Assembly (NCBI GenBank): GCA_037954665.1
Contig: JBBMOL010000023.1
Coordinates: forward strand, 3,038,001-3,102,000
Direction: 5' to 3'
Length of the DNA: 64,000 nt
Source of the DNA: Laguncularia racemosa
Taxonomy: Eukaryota; Streptophyta; Magnoliopsida; Myrtales; Combretaceae
How positions within the stretch are numbered: position 1 is the stretch's first letter; every line of letters begins with the position of its first letter. Positions 49,729-60,399 of the stretch are shown here, one piece after another. Below the pieces are notes generated by a model that saw only the letters and a list, made by a program, of their open reading frames with translations, was not told the DNA's origin and ran no database searches. Both the position numbers and the translations under genes were made by a program.

Positions 49729-50394
49729 TGATGGAGATAGGGGACACACGGCCTGAACACACGGCCGTGCTATGATGGAGCCAGGGGACACACGGCCGTG
49801 CATATAGGCCGTGTATCCAATTCAGAGCCACAGACGTATACACGGCTTCCTCACACGACTAGGAGACAACCGTGCTTTGCGACCGTGCCCTCAGACAGAT
49901 TTCCACAGAAGTACACACGGCCTCACACGCGGTCGTGTATCGTGACCGTGTATAACGATCGAGTATCCCACAGAGGCTGGCACGGTTCCGGGCACGGCTT
50001 GGGACACGGCTTGCGGAGCTTTCACAGAATCATACACGGCTTAGAGGCACGGCCGTGTATGAGACCGTGTACTAGGCTTATCGCTTGTCCAGAAGTAGAC
50101 ACGGCCTGGAGGCACGGCCGTGTATGCGACAATTTATAGGCGTGCATTTTATTATTTATTTCCACGTGTACGCTTAGATTTTCCCCTTTTAGATATTTTA
50201 CGGGGCCATATAAATACTCTTTTGTCAGATAGATTAGGGTTACGTTTTTATTCTACATTTGAATACACTTTGAGAGAGAGTTTTCTCCAATTCCCGGGTT
50301 GTGCGCAACCTAGTTTGCATCAAAGCGTGTGTCTTTGTTGTGTGAAATCAATCCAATTTCGGATTCGTTTCGTTTTAGCTTCCGCGCTGCGTCA
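49729..50394 (+). repeat. 5' LTR of the CRM-like element
   Basis: 666 bp. Rich in ACACGGCCGTGT-type self-complementary words in its first 400 bp. A TATA-like CATATAAATA at about 50207-50216 fits a U3 promoter, with the R region downstream. Confidence 0.95.
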
Positions 50395-50397
50395 GTT

Positions 50398-50409
50398 TGG
50401 TATCAGAGC
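50398..50409 (+). other. Primer binding site (initiator Met tRNA) of the CRM-like element
   Basis: TGGTATCAGAGC starts three bases after the 5' LTR and is identical to the PBS of the element at 12-18 kb. Confidence 0.93.
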
Positions 50410-50428
50410 AAGGTTATTTCCTGCGGAG

Positions 50429-53400
50429 ATGTCGGCTAACGACGGTGTTGATGGCGGTCGTGTTCTTGACGGTGTTCAAGATGCGAGGTTTCAAGGGAAC
50501 CATCAATGGGTTCCTAGGGCAGAGTTCGACGCAATGCATCAGAAGGTCGGGCGTATGGAACGGCACCTTGATGAACTGATCGAGCGTTTCGATGCTCTGA
50601 TGGTTGACCCCAATAGGGTTGGAGGCGCTGGCAGAAATCCACCACGTGTGGTGGAGGAATTCGAGGGACGCGTGATCCGTCCTGTCGTTGAGAACAGGTG
50701 GGGACGTGTGGAGAGTGAAGAGTCCAGCGAAGAGAGTGATGAGACGTACGGAAGTAGACCGCGGCGAGGACGTGGTGGAAGAGGCGGTGGTCATCGGATG
50801 GCTCATCATGGAAACTATCCTAGAGAAGTTGATCACGGGAGGAACCGTGGGGGTTATGATCACGGGGATGGCGGAGACTACCGGTTGAAGGTTGATATTC
50901 CTTGGTTCGATGGTAGCCTCAACATCGAAGGCGTCCTAGATTGGTTGGCGGAAGTGGACCAGTTCTTCGACTACATGGAGATTCCCGAGGATCGTCGGGT
51001 AAGGCTGGTGGCGTGTAGGTTGAAGAGTGGTGCTTCGGCATGGTGGGAGAGATTGCAAAGTAGGAGGCAGCGGGAAGGAAGGCATCTGGTAAGGTCATGG
51101 TATCGCATGAAGCAGCTGCTACAACATGACTTCCTCCCGCCGGATTACGAGCAGATATTGTTCCAACAATATCAGCGGTGCCGCCAAGGACAACGTTCCG
51201 TGCATGAGTATACGGCGGAGTTCATGAGGCTGGCTGAACGGAATGATTTGAGGGAGAGCGAGGGTCAGCAAGTTGCGAGGTATGTGGAAGGGCTAAAATT
51301 ACAAATCAAAGATAAGATTGGGGTGACGATGGTGAGAACCCTCGTTGAAGCAAAGAACTTGGCTCTCCGAGCCGAGCTTGTGTTGCAAGAGCAAGGGAGT
51401 AGATACGGGGGAGGACGGAAAGGGTATGTAGGCGAAGCTACAGGTGGTGGTAGCCGACCGATACTTGAGAAAAGTCGAGTTACACCATATAAACCAACGG
51501 AGGACATGTCTAGGAGGGAGGAGAAAAGTGAGGGGAAGAAGCCGATGGAGCCGAAAGGAGTTCAAAGACAGAACAATCCCTATGCCAAACCCATATTGGG
51601 CAAGTGTTTCCGATGCAACCAACCGGGTCATCGATCAAACGAATGCCCAGCGAGGAAGAGCGTCAACATCCTCGATAGGGAAGATGATGAGGAAATTTGC
51701 TGTGAGCCCGATGAAGAGGGAGAATACTATGAGGAAGAAGAAGAAGCAGCGGAGCCATCATATGTAATTCGGCGTTTGATGCTCACTCCAAAACAGGAAG
51801 AGTTCACGCAGAGGCACCAATTGTTTCGTACACGGTGTACGATCATGGGGAAGCTATTTGAGTTGATTGTAGACAGCAGCAGTTGCGAGAACATCATAGG
51901 AAGGGAAGTTGTAACACAACTGCAGCTACCCGTTGAGAAGCACCCGAATCCTTATACTATTGGTTGGATCAAAGCCGCCGAGAAAATTGAAGTTAAGGAG
52001 AGATGCAGGGTACCTTTCTCAATAGGGAAGTACCGGGATGAAGCCTTCTGCGACATTGTAGACATGGATGCTTGCCACATCTTGTTTGGGAGGCCATGGC
52101 AGTTTGACGTGGACGCGCAACATGCGGGCAAAGAAAATGTCTACCGGTTGGAGAATAAGGGTGTGAAGTACACCTTATTACCACTGAAGAGGGAAGGACG
52201 TGCTAAAGGGAAGAAGGTTGAGAGTCGCTCATTCTTAACCGTCACTCAATCCGAGAAGGAAGTGATGGACGACTTGAGGGAATCGCGAGTAGTACACGCC
52301 CTCATTGTGAAAGGAGTGACTGAAGGAGGGGAGGAACTTGAGAGAGAAGTGCCAGGGGCGGTGAAGGATCTTCTTGAAGAGTTCAAGGAAGTGATCCCAG
52401 ACGACCTACCCGAGGGACTACCTCCTTTGAGGGATATTCAACACCAGATTAACCTGGTGCCCGGGGTTAGTCTCCCAAACCTCCCGCATTACAGAATGAG
52501 TCCCAAGGAAGCCGGGATTCTCCAGGAGAAGGTCCAAGAGCTCTTGGACAAAGGTTTCATCCGGGATAGCCTAAGCCCATGTGCGGTTCCGGCATTGTTA
52601 ACTCCCAAGAAAGATGGGAGTTGGAGGATGTGTGTTGATAGCCGAGCTATCAACAAGATTACCATAGGGTATAAATTCCCTATACCCCGCATTGAGGATA
52701 TGTTGGACCGTTTGAGTGGCGCTACTATTTTCTCCAAGATAGACTTGCGGAGTGGGTATCACCAGATTCGAATCCGTCTCAGAGACGAGTGGAAAACGGC
52801 ATTTAAGACCAAGGAGGGGCTATATGAGTGGCTAGTGATGCCATTTGGGCTGAGTAACGCACCGAGCACCTTCATGAGAGTAATGAACCAGGTATTGAAA
52901 CCTTTCAATGGTCGTTTTCTTGTAGTGTACTTTGACGATATTCTGATATACAGTAAATCCGAAGAAGAACACTTAGAACATCTAAGGTGTGTGTTATCTA
53001 CATTAAAGGCGAATAAGTTGTTCGCTAATCTAAAAAAATGCACTTTTATGTCGAGACGATTGTTGTTTCTGGGGTTTGTTGTTAGTAGTGAGGGAGTGAT
53101 GGTAGATGATGAGAAGGTAAAAGCAATTAGGGAATGGCCTGTTCCAAGAACCGTAACGGAATTGAGAAGCTTCCTCGGCTTAGCCAGTTTCTACAGAAGG
53201 TTCATTAGGCATTTTAGTACTGTTGCTGCACCCTTGACCGAATGCCTAAAGAAGGGAAAGTTCCAATGGGGCGAAGAATCTAACTTGAGCTTCATGAACC
53301 TGAAGCAGAGATTGTGTAGCGCGTCTGTACTAGCTCTACCAGACTTTGAAAAATTGTTCGAAGTGGATTGCGATGCTAGTGGGGTCGGAGTAGGCGCAGT

Positions 53401-54742
53401 ACTATCACAGGAGAAGAGACCGATAGCCTTTTACAGTGAGAAGCTGTGCGAAGCAAGGAGGACTTGGTCTACCTATGATAAGGAGTTCTACGCTGTGGTA
53501 AGGGCCCTTAAAGTGTGGGAACACTACCTGGTCGGGAAAGAGTTTGTTTTGTATTCGGATTATGGGGCTCTTAAACATTTGAGTGGTCATACCCGAATTA
53601 GTAAGGATATGCACGCCAGGTGGATTGAGTTTTTGCAAAAGTTTCCTTTCAGGTTGATGCACAAGTCAGGTGTGCAAAACAAAGTCGCGGACGCCTTGAG
53701 TAGAAGAGCGAATGTCCTTCTTACTTTGAGTACCGACATTGTCGGCTTTGAAAAGCTAAAGGAACTGTACGAGAACGATGGCGACTTTAAGGACACTTGG
53801 ATTAAGTGTACCAACAGGGAACCGTGTGACGATTACCATATACATGAAGGATATCTGATGAAAGGGAACCAGTTGTGCATTCCCGAATCTTCTTTGCGGG
53901 AAAAGCTCATTAGGGACTTGCATGGTGGAGGATTGGCGGGATATATGGGTAGAGATAAGACATTAGTTGTAGTTACCGCCAGATACTTTTGGCCTCGGTT
54001 GAGGAGGGATGTGTACCGGATTGTGGAAAGGTGCTACATTTGTCAAGTGTCTAAGGGGCAATCCCAAAACACTGGTTTATACACTCCTCTCCTCGTGCCT
54101 TCAAACATATGGGAGGATTTGTCGATGGACTTCATACTGGGTTTGCCTCGTACCCAACGAGGTGCTGACTCTATGTTTGTTGTAGTTGACAGGTTCTCCA
54201 AGATGGCTCATTTCATCCCATGCAGGAAGACCTCCGACGCACGGGCTATTGCACGGTTGTTCTTCAAGGAAGTGGTGCGGTTGCATGGAGTCCCAAAGTC
54301 TATCACATCAGATAGGGATAGCAAATTCCTTAGTCACTTTTTGAAGACCCTCTGGTTTATGTTTGACTCCTCCCTGAATTACAGCAGCACCGCTCATCCT
54401 CAAACCGACGGGCAGACCGAGGTGACTAACAGAACCCTCGGAAACCTTATCAGAAGCATCTGCGGAGAGAAACCGGGACAGTGGGATCAAGCATTGGCTC
54501 AAGCCGAATTCGCTTACAACAGTTCTGTCCACCGAACTATTGGAAGGTCTCCATTCTCGGTGGTATACACAAAAACACCACAACATGCACTAGACTTGCT
54601 CAAATTACCCAAGGACATGGTGGGCGATGTAGCAGCTAAACATATGGCGGAGCAACACCAAGCCACTACTGAAGAAGTTAAGCGAAAGATAGAGGAATCC
54701 AACACACGGTACAAAGGGGATGCAGATAAGCATAGACGGTAG
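50429..54742 (+). CDS. gag-pol polyprotein of the CRM-like element (single internal stop at 54740)
   Basis: The ATG at 50429 (MSANDGVDGG), 20 bp past the PBS, is taken as the start; the frame is open farther upstream into the LTR, but that part is not gag-like. Domains by residue from this Met: gag (about 170-300), zinc knuckle CFRCNQPGHRSNEC (393-406), protease with D482, RT (about 700-870) with YFDD at 834-837, RNase H with DCD at 980-982, integrase zinc region (about 1160-1210), and integrase core residues D1234, D1295 and E1331, a D-D35-E spacing. A TAG at 54740-54742 stops the frame. The same frame then continues open to 55039 (integrase C terminus, LSPFHAND), ending 28 bp inside the 3' LTR. 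The protease motif reads D-S-S instead of the D-S-G kept in the older copy. Both changes may make this copy non-autonomous. Confidence 0.9.
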   Translation: MSANDGVDGGRVLDGVQDARFQGNHQWVPRAEFDAMHQKVGRMERHLDELIERFDALMVDPNRVGGAGRNPPRVVEEFEGRVIRPVVENRWGRVESEESSEESDETYGSRPRRGRGGRGGGHRMAHHGNYPREVDHGRNRGGYDHGDGGDYRLKVDIPWFDGSLNIEGVLDWLAEVDQFFDYMEIPEDRRVRLVACRLKSGASAWWERLQSRRQREGRHLVRSWYRMKQLLQHDFLPPDYEQILFQQYQRCRQGQRSVHEYTAEFMRLAERNDLRESEGQQVARYVEGLKLQIKDKIGVTMVRTLVEAKNLALRAELVLQEQGSRYGGGRKGYVGEATGGGSRPILEKSRVTPYKPTEDMSRREEKSEGKKPMEPKGVQRQNNPYAKPILGKCFRCNQPGHRSNECPARKSVNILDREDDEEICCEPDEEGEYYEEEEEAAEPSYVIRRLMLTPKQEEFTQRHQLFRTRCTIMGKLFELIVDSSSCENIIGREVVTQLQLPVEKHPNPYTIGWIKAAEKIEVKERCRVPFSIGKYRDEAFCDIVDMDACHILFGRPWQFDVDAQHAGKENVYRLENKGVKYTLLPLKREGRAKGKKVESRSFLTVTQSEKEVMDDLRESRVVHALIVKGVTEGGEELEREVPGAVKDLLEEFKEVIPDDLPEGLPPLRDIQHQINLVPGVSLPNLPHYRMSPKEAGILQEKVQELLDKGFIRDSLSPCAVPALLTPKKDGSWRMCVDSRAINKITIGYKFPIPRIEDMLDRLSGATIFSKIDLRSGYHQIRIRLRDEWKTAFKTKEGLYEWLVMPFGLSNAPSTFMRVMNQVLKPFNGRFLVVYFDDILIYSKSEEEHLEHLRCVLSTLKANKLFANLKKCTFMSRRLLFLGFVVSSEGVMVDDEKVKAIREWPVPRTVTELRSFLGLASFYRRFIRHFSTVAAPLTECLKKGKFQWGEESNLSFMNLKQRLCSASVLALPDFEKLFEVDCDASGVGVGAVLSQEKRPIAFYSEKLCEARRTWSTYDKEFYAVVRALKVWEHYLVGKEFVLYSDYGALKHLSGHTRISKDMHARWIEFLQKFPFRLMHKSGVQNKVADALSRRANVLLTLSTDIVGFEKLKELYENDGDFKDTWIKCTNREPCDDYHIHEGYLMKGNQLCIPESSLREKLIRDLHGGGLAGYMGRDKTLVVVTARYFWPRLRRDVYRIVERCYICQVSKGQSQNTGLYTPLLVPSNIWEDLSMDFILGLPRTQRGADSMFVVVDRFSKMAHFIPCRKTSDARAIARLFFKEVVRLHGVPKSITSDRDSKFLSHFLKTLWFMFDSSLNYSSTAHPQTDGQTEVTNRTLGNLIRSICGEKPGQWDQALAQAEFAYNSSVHRTIGRSPFSVVYTKTPQHALDLLKLPKDMVGDVAAKHMAEQHQATTEEVKRKIEESNTRYKGDADKHRR

Positions 54743-55011
54743 AAGCTCTTTGCAATTGGCGATCAGGTAATGGTTTACCTTCGGAAGGAGCGATTCCCTG
54801 TAGGGAAGTATGGGAAACTTCAACCCAGGAAGTACGGTCCCTATGAAGTTGTACGCAAGATCAATGACAACGCATATGTTGTACAACTCCCGAAAGATAT
54901 GAATATATCTTGCACTTTCAATGTAGCGGACTTGTCACCTTTTCATGCCAATGATACTCCTCTATATCCGGATGAGAACTCGGGGTCGAGTTCTCCATTA
55001 GTGGGGGAGAA

Positions 55012-55688
55012 TGATGGAGATAGGGGACACACGGCCTGAACACACGGCCGTGCTATGATGGAGCCAGGGGACACACGGCCGTGCATATAAGCCGTGTATC
55101 CAATTCAGAGCCACAGACGTATACACGGCTTCCTCACACGGCTAGGAGACAACCGTGCTTCGCGACCGTGCCCTCAGACAGATTTCCACAGAAGTACACA
55201 CGGCCTCACACACGGCCGTGTATAACGATCGAGTATCCCACAGAGGCTGGCACGGTTCCGGGCACGGCTTGGGACACGGCTTGGGACACGGCTTGGGACA
55301 CGACTTGCGGAGCTTTCACAGAATCATACACGGCTTAGAGGCACGGCCGTGTATGAGACCGTGTACTAGGCTTATCGCTTGTCTAGAAGTAGACACGGCC
55401 TGGAGGCACGGCCGTGTATGCGACAATTTATAGGCGTGTATTTTATTATTTATTTCCACGTGTACGCTTAGATTTTCCCCTTTTAGATATTTTACGGGGC
55501 CATATAAATACTATTTTGTCAGATAGATTAGGGTTACGTTTTTATTCTACATTTGAATACACTTTGAGAGAGAGTTTTCTCCAATTCCCGGGTTGTGCGC
55601 AACCTAGTTTGCATCAAAGCGTGTGTCTTTGTTGTGTGAAATCAATCCAATTTCGGATTCGTTTCGTTTTAGCTTCCGCGCTGCGTCA
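55012..55688 (+). repeat. 3' LTR of the CRM-like element
   Basis: 677 bp. It has two extra copies of the 12-bp unit GGGACACGGCTT near 55270-55300 and lacks a 13-bp segment present near 49935 of the 5' LTR. Confidence 0.95.
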
Positions 55689-56218
55689 CCTCAGCCTCCC
55701 GGGTATCGGTGAATCTTACCTTCCCTTCACAATCCATCATGGTGAATACTCCCTTCCACCCTTTTAATATTACATTCCACGTGATTCTCACCTCATCATC
55801 CAATGTTTCAGCCACAACTAGGATCTCACGATCCACGTCGATATCGAATTGAAACACATCGTCATGTCCTGGGCAAGTTCTTTGCAAGACTTCACTTTGC
55901 TAAGAAGACAGTTATTGCCAACACGCATGCCCACGAAGAAGTCAAGATCATCCAGACGAAGATGGGGTTTCAAGGGGCTACGCGACCACGTCTTGATGCA
56001 GCGAGGCTGATGGCGTAAAGGCATCGATACGACACGTTCGGGGCAGCAAGGTGGAGATTGGGGATAGAAGGGTACTGTCCCGTGCATATGGGCTTCCAAA
56101 GGGTATCTGAGGACATCGAAAGAGACCATGATTTGCAAACGCAGGAGGCTATGGCTAGGGTCTTGGGGTCGAGGTGGTTCGCCACAAGGATCAGGACCTC
56201 CCAAGGTGGTGGACTCAT

Positions 56219-58557
56219 GGCACTTCCGTTTTTACTATTGTTATTACATGCAAGGATGAAATCGTTGTAAGGAAACATTTAGGTCAATTCGATTCTAGGT
56301 TATTATACTGACTTGGAGTTTGACGGACTGTGGAAGATCGATCTGTGGCACGTGGAGGCTTGTGGAATAATGCATGCTAATATGATGCCGCATTGATTGG
56401 GAGATATGCCGAGGGTTGATGTTTGTATGCGACCCACGTGTTGACCAACATGTGCCCCGACACGTAATACCAGTAATAGGGTCACCTTTCTACTTCTTGT
56501 AAGCAATGTAACTAACCAATTAAGTTTTGCTGCCGTTAATTGAATTTAATTGAGTTTATTTTGATACTAGAAACAAAAGATTTTAATTTGGTGTATATCT
56601 CTTGATCTTTACTTTCTAGGATAGTGGTGCCAAAGAAAAGTTTCAATAATATATGGATTAATAGAGGATAATTATAAATAAAGTTTTAATGCATAAAAAT
56701 ATGAATAATAATTTTTTTAATTTATTAATTATTATTAATATATATTTAAATATCATCGATATTTATCATCACTCATATAAATACAAATAACATATCAGTA
56801 CAATGAATCATTTCTTTTTCTGCATTCATAAAATATCTAACTTAAAAATAAATATTTGAAAAAACATTTAACAAGGAATTTTAAATTTATATTTTTCCTT
56901 TCTACGGTGAAGATTGTTCATACTTGTGAACAACACAGGTCGACTTGGCACGGATTAAGGTTCGTTTTGTGGTAACGTTACACCATGTCTCCCGTGGATT
57001 TTGTTAAAAGAAATCTAAATTAATCTAATCCACTAAAATGCGACCATTTCGCAATGACTTCCTACACGTAATAGGAAGATGCAAGATGTCGAAACCTGCT
57101 ACTATAAAATTCTTAAACAATTTACATATTCAAAATCTCCAAAGACTTATAAAATTAATAAGTGTCCCACAAGCTCACAATATAATGATAAACCATTAAA
57201 GGGGATCTATCAAGTAACAATTTCAAAAAATATCTCAAAACATTTGTGATATAAAGTTTCAAAAGGTCTTCTACTAAGTCCTAGAAATCAAGATCACTAA
57301 GGGACCGCCAATTCAAGTATCATTATACCTTGGAACCTAAAAGGAAAAAAAACCTATACCTAAATTGTGGGTGGATTATGAAGCTAGTAAAGGAATACTC
57401 CTTACAACCATATACAAATATCACACCATATGTATATCTATAGGGATATATATATTAAATACAACATCAAATGCAAACATTAAACACAATCTCATTCTAT
57501 TATCTTATTTATCCGTGATTGACAAATACAACCAAACATAGCGTCTATGCTAAAATGAGAGTATAAGAATCTAAAAGTCTAAATATCATAACAAAATTTT
57601 TACACACTAGAATTGTATTAGCAATTAGTAGACCAATCAATCATGCATGTCCAGTGTTCCATACAACTATTATGATTAATCAATAGTTACTCTTCAGATG
57701 TCCCAACACACATACGCCATAGTTTCATATTAAAGACTCGCTTATCTAGATGGTTATTGACCTCAATGCCCATTTACAAGCCACTTCATTCTAACCATGT
57801 ATTGCCATCAAGCAACAAATCCATTCCATGGCAATACCTATTTGAAATGGTTACTAGTTTCCATGGATGCATAACCATCACATAATACACTATAATTTAT
57901 TATGATTAATTATTTCTCACATATAGAGACACAAACATCACATAATACAATATTCTACTTACCTGGATTTTTTACCCCCACTAGATCCAATTGTATGTTA
58001 AAGCCTAACAACTTGCATAAACTTAAAACCTTGATCGTACTTAAAAACCACTTTCTAAGGTCTAAAACTCACAAAACAAACCAAAGTAATCAACTACAAC
58101 TCCAAAGTAGTCAACCAAAATCTCCCTAGCCATAAGGTGGTTAATTATATGAGAGAGGTGGTCAACCACTTTAGGGCATAGTCAATCACCTCAACAACTA
58201 TTTCCTTGAAAACTAACCTCAAATATTAAGGATATGATTTAGGGTACTAATTATGTCCATTGCATTTTGTCCATGTGGAGGGATGACATAGAAAGAGAGG
58301 TTTAGAGAATGAATGAAAGTCTCATGGACTCCAATGCACAAATGATGAGCTTAAAGCATCAATTCCATTGTTCTTGGAAGATTTAGCTTATTCTTTGTGT
58401 CTTGCTTAATCCTCGAGAGTAACATGTGGAAAAAAAATGCCATTTTTTTATATATAAATTGTGTCAAATCAAGTAGAACTCTTAAGTATTTATGGAATTT
58501 GACTATTAAAAATATCCATTAGATTGCATTAACATTTTACAATTAAGATAAGCCTTC
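56219..58557. other. Intergenic region upstream of the F-box pseudogene
   Basis: It should include the old promoter of the F-box gene just above 56218. The rest is AT-rich with no supported gene or clear repeat. Confidence 0.4.
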
Positions 58558-58565
58558 CTCTTGAT

Positions 58566-59302
58566 CAGAGTTGTATAAGCAAGATGATTTATATGAACCA
58601 GCTCGTATAACCCTTAAAAAAAGGTGGTTTAGGATTGAAAAATTTAACCCCTTCAAAAAGTGAACCATGTTGGGTTACCCCACTTAACCTATGAGTTAAA
58701 GTAGCCCAACCACTATAGGTTGAGTTGGTTTACAAATCACAAAAACTTAAAAAGAAAAAAAACGAAAGCAAAGGAATGATTAGTTGTTTATGTATAACCT
58801 TATTTTAGATAATGCTTTTATGTTAACCATAGGGTAATTAATTACTTTTGGTACATAATTGCATAAGGAACTCTAATTACCAATATATTGGTTAGTGAAT
58901 ATAGACAAAGTTATTATATATTCCTTTTACACTTTATATTTCTATTAAAATAAAAGAAAATAAATTGTATTAGTAATAGAAAACCACAATGCCTAACTAC
59001 ATTTAATAAATGGAAAGACAAATACAAATGGATTGTTAACTATAGATAAAATTTTACAATGATTATTCTCTTTTTTATCAACTAAATATATTATATTTTA
59101 TATATCACATCTTAATGGGTTGATAGGTTGACTTGCTTAATCTACTAAATTGTATAAATGGACTACATGCCACAAGTCGGTGAGTTGGTTCGCTTAACTC
59201 TACATGTAATAGAGTGAGTCAGGCCTACATAAACCACAATGAGCTGGCAAGTCAAACTAGGTTAAGGCAAATCAGCTCGTTTAATCTACTTGCACAACTC
59301 TA
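58566..59302. mobile_element. Non-autonomous hAT-like element, 737 bp
   Basis: A perfect 8-bp target duplication CTCTTGAT (58558-58565 and 59303-59310) flanks imperfect terminal inverted repeats: CAGAGTTGTATAAGC on the left, TAGAGTTGTGCAAGT as complement of the right end. The subterminal GAACCAGCTCG on the left and CAGCTCGTTTAA on the right also relate. No transposase is seen; an 8-bp duplication and CAGAG ends are hAT hallmarks. Confidence 0.8.
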
Positions 59303-60359
59303 CTCTTGATGGATCCTTTTTATGAGCTTTCCTAAGTTCATGGGTTACTTGAGAAAGGTTAAAAGTGGAAGGATTGGTTCATTAATCTCTATTTCAAGTC
59401 TATCATACCAAATCTCTTTAAGTCATTCAATAGGATCTGACTCTTGAATCTTTATCACTAGCTCATGAAGCCAAGCCCTAGTTGTTGCCAGGTGTCGAGT
59501 CTAATTTGAAAATTTTATATTGTTTTCCTAATTTGATTCGTATTAGATCCTATGCTCATCTAATATAAATCATCGACTTGAATTAGAAATTTTATTATTT
59601 ATTTGGAGTCGCCACCCAACTGGAGTTGGAAAAAATTATTGAATTAGAATTAATTGAGCGAATTAATTCTAATATAAACAACTAGTCGAAAAAATCTTCT
59701 TTTTTTAAAAAAAAAAAAAGAAAAAGACAGAAAAACCTGAGATTCTCAACTCGGGACAGTCCTATTAAAACCCTAAAGTTATCACTTTATCCTTCTAAAA
59801 TCTGAATTATGTATTTATGTTATGATACCCTTTTTTAGCATAAGAAGAAAATATTAGAAAAAATGATACAACTATGATACTAATAATGATTTAAAAATAT
59901 ATTTTTTATTTTTTTAAAGTTGCCTCATAAGGGTGCCTATATACCCGCTATTCGGGATCAAACAGGTCATAATTCACTTTTTATAAAACTTTAATGAATT
60001 AATTAATTTTAATTATGAAAACAGGTCAGGTTTACGTTTATTACCATTTAAATTTATTTTAAAAAAAATTCTAAGCTTAAGCTTTATTTCTTAATTTTGA
60101 AAAAAAAAAACTAAAACCTATAATTTAAAAAAAAAAAGTCAATTATTATGATTTTTTTTTATGAAAAGAAGTTTCCTAAGTGATAAAATATTTATTATTT
60201 TTATTAAATTTTATTAATTTTTTATTATAATAAATATATATTTTTTAGAAAATACTAAACCTAGTTTCATTAACACATCCTTAAAAACATACATCTTTAT
60301 TATTTATATTTATTTGTATTTTTTATTTCATTTAGTATTAAAACTAATAATAACAAATA

Positions 60360-60399
<40 letters not shown>
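60360..60399 (+). repeat. AAT trinucleotide microsatellite
   Basis: About 13 consecutive AAT/ATA units. Confidence 0.9.

Larger units (their letters stand above)
49729..55688 (+). mobile_element. Young, nearly intact Ty3/gypsy retrotransposon (CRM-like) inserted in the F-box gene
   Basis: LTRs of 666 and 677 bp begin TGATGGAGATAGG and end GCTGCGTCA, flanked by a perfect target duplication CCTCA (49724-49728 and 55689-55693). By eye the LTRs differ by about eight substitutions plus two length changes, so the insertion is recent. The internal region is one gag-pol frame with a single stop. No chromodomain is seen. The RT/RNase H sequence and the way the frame runs into the 3' LTR resemble the CRM clade of chromoviruses; that placement is an inference. 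Confidence 0.95.
49501..56218 (-). pseudogene. F-box protein gene split by a retrotransposon and carrying two frameshifts
   Basis: The 5' part (56218 down to 55689) begins MSPPPWEVLILVANHLD and carries an F-box (PPPWEVL...LDPKTLAIASCVCKSW...SSDTLWKPIC). The 3' part (49728 down to 49501) runs from GWFSEELPG through DKVSVGMLS to RYLQHFLLP and a TGA stop. The family resembles plant F-box proteins I recall as At5g04010-like, which act as substrate adaptors of SCF ubiquitin ligases. Three lesions are visible: a frameshift near 55985-56010 (an early TGA otherwise ends the frame at about 55970), a second near 55861-55870, and a 5,960-bp Ty3/gypsy insertion with target duplication CCTCA. Removing the element and one target copy leaves the two parts in the same frame, so the gene was one exon across this point. 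The F-box itself remains readable, but a full-length protein cannot be made. Confidence 0.88.

Noticed and set aside
49798..50139. Open frames of about 113 codons within the LTRs (also 55081-55338 and 55155-55433)
   Set aside because: They arise from the CACGGCCGTG repeats, are present in both LTRs, and have low-complexity repeated residues with no family resemblance.
50120..50428. N-terminal extension of the gag-pol frame into the LTR
   Set aside because: It lies upstream of the PBS in LTR sequence. The ATG at 50429, just after the PBS, is the natural start.
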